Part shown: in pieces, positions 36,780 to 64,000 of the stretch
Numbering within the stretch: the stretch's first letter is position 1
Layout: each line of letters starts with the position of its first letter
NCBI GenBank assembly: GCA_033980235.1
Contig: CM067079.1
Span: 26,802,658-26,866,657, forward strand
Reading direction: 5' to 3'
DNA: 64,000 nucleotides
DNA from: Diadema setosum
Lineage: Eukaryota > Echinodermata > Echinoidea > Diadematoida > Diadematidae
Made by a program: the position numbers and the translations under genes
The notes under the pieces: model-generated
What the model was told of the DNA's origin: nothing
Databases searched by the model: none
What the model saw: the letters and a program-made list of their open reading frames with translations, nothing else

Positions 36780-37557
36780 TTAACCCTATTCTAACTGGGG
36801 GGGGGGTCAAATTGACCCCCCCTCGACGTTTCGCGCCATGATTCTGCAACGCGCAAAGATTTTGCCGCGTCGTTTCATGACTTTTTTCATTGAAGTCTCC
36901 CGCAAATTTTGAGACCAAATTTGCGACGTCCGGGTACACCGTTCTGAAGTTATGATATGTTTTGCATATGCATGTCAACCCAAAAACCGCTCAAATTCAT
37001 GATTTCGTGTGCAAATCCAATGCAAACTGTGTTTTTTTGTTTAATTGATATAAATTAGATTATTTCAACTTTTAACCATTGAAATGAATCAATTCTAATG
37101 TAGATAAGTTTGAAAAAGTGCCTCCAACAAATTTTGGCAAAAAAACAATAGAAAACAAAAGATCGAAAAAACAATAAAATACATAAGAAATTAACAAAAC
37201 AATAAAAAACAAAAGAAAATGATTTTGATTGCGCTATTTTTTTACAAGAAAATTGTTTGATGTGTCTTGAGGAACTCTGACACAAAAATTTAATAATCCT
37301 TCAGTCTTTTTGATGGAGTTATAGGTGAAAATATGATTTCATGCATTAATTTGCATAATTAATTTATTAAAAAATATGAAATCAACATTTTTCTATTGTA
37401 TGACAATATAATCTTGTAGTTGACATCCGGCTCTATGTTCAGGCAAAATTTTGCGGCGATCGCGCGATCGGCGGCCGAGATCTGAAGGGGGGGTCAAATT
37501 GACCCCCCCCCCCCAGTAAAAACTTGGTCTCAAATAGCCCAGTTAGAATAGGGTTAA
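36780..37557. mobile_element. piggyBac-like MITE, copy 2
   Basis: TTAA flanks at 36780-36783 and 37554-37557 enclose 770 bp nearly identical to 18415-19186, with the same CCCTATTCTAACTGGG ends. The close similarity of the two copies suggests fairly recent movement. Confidence 0.93.
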
Positions 37558-37788
37558 AACACTGCAAGAAATATGTCTTTTGTTGAGTTTTTCCCCCACT
37601 CTTTCTGGTGGTTTCAAAAATGTCATTTGGGCCTTTAAATCCACATTTGCCCTTCCAGATACTTGTCTTTTGTACAGTGTAAATTAATGTAAAATTCCAG
37701 TGTACATTGTAAATAAAAAAGAGCGTATAAAGGACTCACAGTGTGTTCTTTCTCCTTTTCTATTTGCAATTAACCACTTCCTTAGCAG

Positions 37789-39282
37789 AACTGCCAAGGT
37801 TTCCTCAGTCTAAAGGAGGATCCCTAAGTTACACAGACCTGGTGTTCAAGATGGCGCTGTTGGATAGCATGATGATCACTGCCATCTTCACTGCGAAGAT
37901 CGATGATGTAAGCTAGTTAAAGCGATTGTACCGTATGTCCCCCCAAAAAATTACAACGGGACCCTCTGCAATGATATCTTTAAGAATAGTGAATCAATCT
38001 AAATACAAATTCAGGGTATGAAACTATAACTCATTGCCCACATCTCACAGAAAACCCCATTCGATTTGCTTCAGTGGTCAAAGAGAAATGAGGAGTTTTG
38101 TAGAGGATGTCAGAAATCTCTTCCCTCCAAGTTCCGTCTATTGTATTCACACACGAGCATCGAAGTGCTAAACTTGGAAGAATCAGACTCATGACATGCT
38201 TTACAACAATCCACATTTCTCTGTGACCGCTTAACCGAATTGAATGGGGATTTCTGCAAAATACATACGTTGTAGAGCTAAGATGTTACATTTTAAGACT
38301 CTGAAGTAGCATTTAGACAATTTAATCATATTGGGTGTAATTAATGCGAAAATTTGATCATAATCTTTTTTGGGGGACATATTGTATAGTTCTGGTTGAG
38401 ATGGGGATTCAGGTCTTAATATTTTGCGAGATAATTAGAAACCACCTACAAGAAATATGAAAGAGCATACAATTTTAAGAGGAATTCCAAGTTTGATGAA
38501 ATTTGGTTTTGAAATAGCCGAGATATCAAAAAACAAGTCCTAAGAAAAATTAAGAACATTTTGTTTTACTTTTTTCCATATCTCAGCCATTTCAAAACAA
38601 ACTTTCAGCAAATATACTTTGAAATCCTCATAGAATTGTATATTCCTTCATATTTCATATTTAGATGGTTTGTAATTATCTCGCAAAAAGGTAAAACCTG
38701 AATCCCAATCTCAACAAAAACTATATGATCGCTTTAAAGCTAATATATAGTACTCGGCAAGACCTTGACATTCATCTTTCATCATTTGGAATTTGCTTAC
38801 TATATGAAGAGTTTGTTTGCAAAAACCGATAAGTCCATATTTGTCAAATGGAGATATTTGCGATTAAAGGTCAAGAAAAATAAAGAGAATAATACGAAAA
38901 TTTTTGCTTCTTTTGACCTTAACTTCAAACATGTACCTTTATGTGTAGTGACCAATATATCATTTAAAAGGTATTATTTTGTATTTTATGACAAATACTG
39001 TACTTCAAAATCTTCAAAAATGGACTTATTGGTTTTTGCAAACAAACTCTTCATATATTGGAAAGAACTACCAAGACTTGCTTTAACTGGCACATATCTA
39101 TGAGCAAATTTTGTCTTTGAAGGATCCATTTGTTGCAGGTGGAACCAGCCAGGAACAAGATATGTACCAAGATCGACATTATTTCAGCCATTTGCGACAT
39201 TCTTGCCATACCCGTCTATTTTGCTTCTTTGGATGTTGGGAACATGGCAGCTGCTTATGCGTGGGTCCAGTGCCGTATATGA
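37789..39282 (+). CDS. Candidate two-exon small gene, unrecognised product
   Basis: Exon 37789-37907 has a polypyrimidine acceptor (ccttagcag) and a gtaagc donor. Exon 39139-39282 has a tgttgcag acceptor and ends at TGA. Both are open throughout and join in phase 0. An internal ATG at 37851 in strong context (caagATGG) would give about 66 residues starting MALLDSMMITAIFTAK, with a hydrophobic stretch DIISAICDILAIPVYFASL. The last few codons lie inside a MITE (from 39268). Alternatively 37789-37907 is a spliced 3' exon of CENPI, or both are chance. No family was recognised. Confidence 0.3.
38385..38735. mobile_element. Palindromic element (gatggtatagt family), third copy
   Basis: The left tatagttctggttgagatgg and, in reverse from the right, tatagtttttgttgagattg are complementary ends. 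The interior shares gaaaccacctac and ctcagccatttcaaaac with the other copies. Confidence 0.75.
38803..39055. mobile_element. Inverted-repeat MITE flanked by TA
   Basis: The ends tatgaagagtttgtttgcaa and, in reverse, tatgaagagtttgtttgcaa are identical and continue for about 40 bp. TA flanks both sides, as in Tc1/mariner-type elements. Confidence 0.8.
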
Positions 39283-39544
39283 AGACAGTCTGGCCAACTC
39301 GGTTTTCAGCATATGATTTTGAAGCCTGTGATTGGTCAAAACTGGTCCTGTGATCCTTGTGGAGCCATGTCGTTACCAAACTGCGCTCACAGGCAGTGCC
39401 CATTGTAAACTATCCTTTATTTTGCTTGCTTTCATTATGACGTCTGAGCGTACGTACATGCCGACCATCTAACGCACAATACGCCGAGTAATGACATGGT
39501 GTCCAATTTAGCAGTTGGCCAGACTCTCTTTATATACGGCACTG
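39268..39544. mobile_element. Inverted-repeat MITE (cagtgccgtatat ends)
   Basis: The left cagtgccgtatatgaagaca and the right end in reverse, cagtgccgtatataaagaga, pair, each followed by gtctggccaac. No clear target duplication was found. Confidence 0.75.
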
Positions 39545-40846
39545 TGTACACTGTAGGTCCGTGCAAGAGCGTCCTCTTGAATCCTGGGTCCACTTCCCTT
39601 CAAGAATGAGATCTCTTTTCACATCCCAACAAGAGCATATAAATACCTCCCAGATTTTTGAGCCCTTTTCCCCATTGAGATGCAAGTATTACACACGAGT
39701 ATCTCTCTGATTTTGATGAGTTAGTATTGGCAGCCTCACATTAAAAATGCCCCATTACACCTACAAAGTACATACATTGCACCTCTATTTCCAAAAATCA
39801 ACCTTTCAAAAAAGCAAAATCAGCTAATTGCAACAATCACAACATGCACAGCCTATCTTGCCAAAGTTTCATCACTCTGCCAAAGCAAAGCTCAGTAGAA
39901 ATACAGTTTGAGAGCAAGTCGCGTATCACACAAAACCGGAAACCTCCATGCAGTCCCTACACACTTACTACCACTACTTGTTGGCATAGCATCGACTGTT
40001 TTTGCTCTTACAGAAAAAAAGCACATAGACACTTTTTTCTTTTTATTCACTCATAGTTGTGTGTTTATTTCAAAAGGTCACACAATATGTACAGTTTAGA
40101 AATAATCTTTCTATTTTTTTTTCTCTCTTTCTCACCACGCTCCCCAAGTTCTCCTGTTATATCACCTGTGTCTGAGCGAGGAAGTTAATACAGTGGAGCT
40201 GAGGAATATCTCGTTTCCTTCTACAAGTTCTTACCCGTCTTTTCTTCTCCTAAACATCTCTGACAGAAAGAATTTGCTTTATATCTACACAGAACAGTGC
40301 ATGTACACTAGCTAGGTTGGCCTGTTACAAGACAAGAATGGTCTGACAATCAATGTGGTATAAACTGAGCCTGGCATATTTGTACTACGCCACTGACGTT
40401 TGTGAAACATGTCTGATGTTGCTCAATATCAAAAGTGACCACACTCAAGTTACGATTCAACATGCAAATGGGGCACATGTCTCGCCACATTTTAAACAAT
40501 GTGGCCCACCCCTTTTAACAATTGTACGTTCCATGTAAAATTTACACCTTTAACTCTTAAAATAACAATGTTATTATATCACAGTTATTTCACAGAGCAA
40601 GATTTTGGTCCATATACATTGTACCTTGATAAAAACACAAGATTTTACAGATTGTGGATATGGGTTAGGGACTCGCCCTACCAACAGAGCATTTATTCCT
40701 TAAATAATAGTTACATGTGTCACTCATTGCATAGGATACTACGCTTTTTCAGAGGGTACCTCTGGATAGATATGTTCGGAATCTTTCCCTTTTCTCTCTC
40801 TCTGTGTTCTTTTCTGTTACTTCACAGCCCACAACAACCTATGTGT

Positions 40847-41009
40847 TGTAACTGATTGACTAATTGCCCTACATCAACGTAAAATAAAGCACCACATTAA
40901 TCCTTGTTTTAGTAGTAGTCATGATAAAAAATAATGGGCATGCATACTCGGGCAGGATTCGAACCTACGACCTCTTGATCACTGGACAGGTGTCTTATCC
41001 ACCGGTCTA
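40847..41009 (-). mobile_element. SINE copy, minus orientation (left arm of inverted pair)
   Basis: Contains the tail caaccg-free form gtaactgattgactaattgc, the body and the B-box complement ggattcgaacctac. It stops within the A-box region at tccaccggtctagga, where the opposite copy begins. Confidence 0.8.
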
Positions 41010-41148
41010 GGATCAGGAGGTTGTAGGTTCAAATCTTGCCAAAGTATATGTGCCCATGATTGTTTTTTTATTGTGGCTACTACTACAACACTGAACAATT
41101 CAGTGCTTACTTACGTCGATGTAGGGCAATTTGTCAATCAGTTGCAGT
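41010..41148 (+). mobile_element. SINE copy, plus orientation (right arm of inverted pair)
   Basis: Starts tcaggaggttgtaggttcaa inside the tRNA-like head and runs to the tail gcaatttgtcaatcagttgc. It lacks the A box and abuts the minus copy head to head. Confidence 0.8.
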
Positions 41149-41275
41149 AAAAACAACATGATGCAAGAATTCCATTAATTTGAACCTAAGCATTGCATTG
41201 TCAAGAGGATCCTAGAACATTTTCTAACCACTTCGTCATACATGTAGGCTTGAGAAAACAGAAGACGCATAAGAT

Positions 41276-41296
41276 ACACACACACACACACACACA
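41276..41296 (+). repeat. (AC)n microsatellite
   Basis: About ten perfect units. Confidence 0.9.
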
Positions 41297-41372
41297 TCAC
41301 ACTGTGAGAAAAGACCTAATAAGTCTAATCTCACTAATAATCCACCAAAACAGCACCGGCTGTGTCCACACG

Positions 41373-42012
41373 TTAAAGGAGAATTCACCCTTGAGAAACT
41401 TGATTTGATTAAAAGCCGCGAAGCAACTGCAGAGAGTTGAGTTTTAACTCGAGCAAGTACGATCACAGAGACAGCATCTTATTTGAACGTCGGGATGTTG
41501 GGCAATGTAAGTTCCATACCTGTCAACCCCTAAAAGTCAGAGAACAGGAATTACTCGGAGAACTTCATGCAATCATAGGAATTTTCATCCATCTCTCATA
41601 CATTAGTAACAGCAGGTGTTGACTAAAACAGAAATACAAGATTAAAAGAAGCTTATTCTTCCAATGCTCCTATCAAATGGGAATGGTTGTCAGGTACGGA
41701 GTTCCACTGTGCACACCAAAACAGCCAATGCAATCAAGTATATTGCAAGAATTCACTTTCTTCATGCAAATTACACAGAAAATACACTTTTTACCCCATC
41801 CAGAGTGGATATAAAGCACATTTGGGGTGTTTTCAGTGCTCACAACGGACATTTCAAACAGCTCATGAGTGACACCACAATCCACATAATACACTACAAG
41901 AGTATTAACTGCAATATTTGTTCTATTCTATGCTGGCAATCATCAATCTACTACTTCAACAGGACGACTTTAATTCAGTATAACTCTCTCTTCAGGGTCA
42001 ATTCTCCTTTAA
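41373..42012. mobile_element. TTAA-bounded inverted-repeat element
   Basis: Ends ttaaaggagaattcaccctt and, in reverse, ttaaaggagaattgaccctg, each beginning with TTAA. The 640-bp interior is non-coding. The termini resemble, but differ from, those at 26309-26875. Confidence 0.75.
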
Positions 42013-44340
42013 TCACAAGTACACAGTACTAGTACAATTTAATTCACATACGAGGCGTCAATGTTTAAAACCTTTGGGATATATGCTCAAGAAACACGGA
42101 AACACACAACACCGGGTTAAACTCTAGCAAAAATCTTTTTTTTTTTTAGTCCCAATCAACACCTATATACGGCAAACATGAGTACAAAAGGCATCAAACA
42201 CTAGCATCTCAACAGCAGGAAACTCGGCTAAATCTGGTTGAATCTCATTTAAATGACTTTAACGGATGCAAATGTGTTGGAAGAGATGCATTTTTTTTGT
42301 TGTTGCTAATTCTGTCGACCCACTAACTTTACATCTCTTGCGGTTGGCACACAGCATCCAGAAAAACCAGATTCATATAAAAAAAATTCCCTCAGTGGAT
42401 AAGGAAAATGATTTTCAGGACATCTGTACATTTAGTCCAGACAACATTGGTTTTCCACTTCTCAGAGTAGGTGTGAATAAAACATCCTAAAATGATTTAA
42501 GAAGTTTAATGTCTGCACCGGTGATTTCACAGCCCAAGGAACTACAATGTATTTTGGAAAGCACAGGACAAACGACTTTTTGGTTGTTCTTGCACAAAAA
42601 TCAACAATCTCTGTATTTTCTTTTTATGATCTTGTACAAGGCACTTGGATTTCAGATTACATCAATTGGCTATTGGACTCTTAAATAGGCATCATTCAGG
42701 TAAGACACAAATGTACATGAATGACACTCTTTGATATATGCAGCCGTGTCTTGAGATCAGGTTATACATGGATGTAAGATTCAATTCACAGCAATGCTAA
42801 CAACACAGACAACAATACCTTGCCTATCATACCTTCCAACACTAATGAAAACATGAACCAGGAATGAATAAAAACAGTTACTCAATCTTTTTCTTTTATG
42901 GAGGGGATGTCTTATTTGGACATGAATACTTCTCTAACAAGCACTGACACCATACTAATCACAGTACTGTATAAGTGTATACTTTTGCATTGTGGAAATC
43001 TTCATGCATTCTGCACAACATTACACTAGCATGAATATAAAAGCACTCGGGTCAAATATTTAGCGTGTTATATTATTTCATAGCTTTGATATCAAGGCAG
43101 GCACACCATAGAGGTATGACTGCTATGTTATTTGTAGTTTTCTTCACATTTGCTAGTTCTGTAGCGTGGGTGAATTTGCTGACAAAATGCAGACCACTTA
43201 AAGTTTTCTGTAGTGTACGTGTGTTGGCAAAGCTTTTTGCTGCTGTAGCAGCTGTGAGCTGTTTGAAGTGCTTGCTCAACCAGTGTGTCTGTCCGTAAAA
43301 TTACTAAAACATGTGAAATTCATCTCACACGACAAGCCCGGAAAATTAACTCGTGCAAAAATGTCCACTTTTACAGTAATGCAACCTGGAATGTATTAAA
43401 ATTATGTAAATGCCACCTGGTAGACAGAATGCAAAAAGTGGCAACCTAGCCATGCACTCGGTACATTTATCTCAACGCTGTACAGGACTGTACACCCGTG
43501 TTGCACCTTTAACATGTCATATTACCCAAGTACATTTCACGCCACCCCCCCCCCAAAAAAAAAAAAAATCAAAACAAGATCAATGGATTGTATTTTTTGT
43601 AAAGTAGTACCATGAGGGCTACAAGTATGATTACCCATTCCCTCTCCTCCCTCCCCCCCCCAAAAAAAAAATACCCTCTCTTCATTTCTGAAAAAAAAAA
43701 TATAACAGTAACTTGCTGTTATAATGAGACTGACTTTACCCTTTTGACTGACATACTGACTAGACTAGAGCTTTAGATTTGCAAACTGTCTGTTAACATG
43801 ATGATTGGGGTGACCGTTCTCTATCCCTGTGTTGCAAAGTAGTAGCTTTAGATTTTGCGAAGACGCTACCTATACAAAGTAAAATGGCGCACTTCTATGT
43901 TATCATTGCATCAAGTAGCTCTCTGCGTCGGGAATTTGAGCGGATGCTAAAACAGTCCAGAACTGTCTTGAAAATTCAGACGATGCGAGATGCACAGGAC
44001 AGATGTGTTTTTTTTTTTCTTCTTCTTCTTCATGTATGTATCGTAGATCTAAAGCTCTCTATCATGACCATGACATCGCCAAAGATGACAAAGTGGTATG
44101 AGCTTGATTGATTTGACCTTACGGCACGTCGGCGACTTGAACTGCTGTTATTAATTGCGCACCACAGGTATACAGCCACCACAGGTATACAGCCGCACGT
44201 TTTCATGCAATCTCATGGATTATCTGCCCTCTTCATCCAGATCACAGATTTGCTCTGATAGAAGACGTTCATTCATTTGCTGTTCGATGGACAGCACATA
44301 TTCCTTAAATGTTCTTACATATGAAAAACCCTTTCTCTAT

Positions 44341-44362
44341 TCTCTCTCACTCTCTCTCCATC

Positions 44363-44404
<42 letters not shown>
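44341..44404 (+). repeat. (TC)n microsatellite
   Basis: Long ctctctct run with a few interruptions in the first third. Confidence 0.9.
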
Positions 44405-44406
<2 letters not shown>

Positions 44407-46285
44407 ATTAAGCTAATTTCTAGTTATGTCATTCCTTGTGCTCGCTCTTGATAAATCTCTTTTCCTATCATACGCCATCAGGGTATCACATGCATTCAAA
44501 AAATCACAGTTTTACCCGTAAAGAAATCTCACTACATAGGGTCGCGGTATGTACAGAGATGAACAGTAATGGAGAAGTCATAGAGACATTGATCTTTTTC
44601 TGGCTACAAAATTAGACAACAAAAAACAAATGACCTTTGATAGAAATATATGAACACAAGAGACTGAAATGAATATATAGAGAATCTATCCTCCTCTGTT
44701 TTTACTGTTTCAAGTCAGTTTGTTCAGTTAAGCTCTGATGAAGCTGCTCCTATCATATATAACATCTGAAATGTATAATATCAACAAACTCTTTGATCCC
44801 TTCACTCTTTGTGAAAAGATAAAACAATGTCAAGAAGAAAGCCGTTTGTGAAGATTAAAACAAAAATTAATGGAAAAATGTCACTAAAACCACCTCTAAA
44901 AAAACTGATCCTCCACACTCCATTATTGACTCATTGTCGTTATTTCTAACCTTTAGAAAAAAGAAAACTGTCTATGGAGCGTAGAGTTTAGGAATGACTT
45001 ACGAATTTATCAGACAAGACACTCAGTATGCATGAAATACATTGGGTTATATTACTCACAAAAAGGCAGCCACACCTATGTGTCAGCAACACCGCACTTT
45101 GTCACAGCAAACGATACAATAGCTTCATAAAATCTCTCTTGTTAAAAGTGATTTCCAGTCATTTACATGTACACTCCCCGTCTATATTACTCTCTGGAAG
45201 ATCCCAGCAAAACTGAGCCAGCGGAGGGCTGGTTTACCTGTGAAGCACAACCACTATTTGTGCACAAAGTCTCATCATTCCATTGAAATCAGCAATTGGA
45301 ATACCAACACACAGCTTCCTCTACGCTTTGTGTTTGACAGTTTCATGTTTTTAATCCTCCTTTGACATTATCTAATCTGCACTGCATCTTCCCCCTCCAG
45401 TAATCATTTGGATGATTCAGATGGTTATTGTCCATCCAGCAGTATCCCCACTGGAGCACCCTCTAGAGTCGGATCCAATGCTGCACTGATTTTTGTTCCA
45501 GTCTGCTGCACTGCTGATGCATTTCGCCAAATCAGTTTACTGGGCATGGAGGGCACTAGCACATCCATTCACTGCCATCAATTCACAAGTAGCAAATGAC
45601 ATTATATCCACCATTTCATACATTTCCATGGCAACATCTTAAGCAAATGCTGTGCTTCACTCTTTCTTTTTCTTTTTCTTGGGTTCTCTTATCTGCACTT
45701 TCTTCATCTTACTGATTTCCATATACATTCATCTTTGCGTTGCTTCCTCACATCACATGCATCTTCTCCCACTGAAGGTAAGGAAGAAATAGCTGTTCCT
45801 GTTGACATACTCAACTGCTCATAGCTCAACTGGGTGAAGAGCAAATTTCTTCTCGGACCATCCGATCGTCCTGACTGCTAATCACAAAATTCTGAATTTC
45901 ATTTCAATAATCATACCTCTCCCAGAAGTACGGGGGGAACAAAAAGAGGGAGAACAAAAATATATCTGGGATGTACCAAGCTTCTTCCTTCCTTTGTGTT
46001 TTCCTATCAAGCCTCGCTTGAAGATTACTGATCCGAAACAAGATCCACAAGCTTGAGTCATGCATGAAATATCACGACACGTGGGCAGAAGCATAGTCAC
46101 AGCTGAGACTAGAAGCTGTACTGTGGAAAACAAGTCTGTACTCTTTCCTTCCCAACCTGTCCGCTTCTGCGCCGATGTGTTTACACATCATCCCCCTTAG
46201 AGCATTCAGGACGATCGCGATCGTTCCGTTCCTGGCAGCTACATAGCACGGCAAAGGAGGGAGAGCGCTCTCCCCCTCCCCCGTC

Positions 46286-64000
<17,715 letters not shown>

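Larger units (their letters stand above)
39850..46285 (-). other. Probable long 3' untranslated region and flank of the DP gene
   Basis: No coding exon was found. The stretch is AT-rich and less crowded with dispersed elements than its surroundings, apart from a SINE pair (40847-41148) and a TTAA element (41373-42012). Candidate reverse-strand AATAAA signals (tttatt) lie near 40040-40070. The transcript end is not proven, so the full extent is a guess. Confidence 0.35.

Overview
This is a eukaryotic window from an invertebrate deuterostome, most likely an echinoderm and plausibly a sea urchin. The evidence is many short coding exons with GT..AG introns, vertebrate-like CENP-I and DP proteins, an AT-rich background, and dense non-coding mobile elements (tRNA-derived SINEs, palindromic TTAA elements, and elements with GTCC runs followed by a 'cgatatctcaagaacc' stretch). 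The species call is inference; no prokaryotic gene organisation is present.

Three protein-coding genes were reconstructed exon by exon. (1) Minus strand, 7846 down to 649 and past the left edge: a leucine-rich-repeat protein with a disordered N-terminal half and at least four LRRs (possibly LRRC63-like). (2) Plus strand, non-coding exon near 8000-8262, then coding 13444-33854: centromere protein I (CENP-I/Mis6), 16 coding exons, 742 residues. (3) Minus strand, from beyond 64000 down to 46286: an E2F dimerisation partner (TFDP/DP), nine visible coding exons, 412 residues lacking only the extreme N-terminus. Exon phases agree at every junction in all three models.

Genes 1 and 2 are head to head across a short CpG-containing region with a TCTCGCGAGA motif, so they probably share a bidirectional promoter. 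Genes 2 and 3 converge on a gene-poor 12.4 kb region (33855-46285). CENP-I acts at the inner kinetochore and DP with E2F drives cell-cycle transcription, but nothing in the sequence shows that the neighbours work together.

Introns and the intergenic region are rich in mobile DNA: a 649-bp near-perfect hairpin with a 13-bp flanking duplication, an approximately 190-bp satellite of about 11 units in CENPI intron 1, two copies of a piggyBac-like MITE, a Harbinger-like MITE, a palindromic TTAA element inserted into an older copy of its own family, a pogo-like MITE, a head-to-head SINE pair, and a 317-bp periodic element. A 200-N assembly gap at 61705-61904 is flanked by nearly the same sequence on both sides. 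No CRISPR array, operon, rRNA or free-standing tRNA gene was seen.
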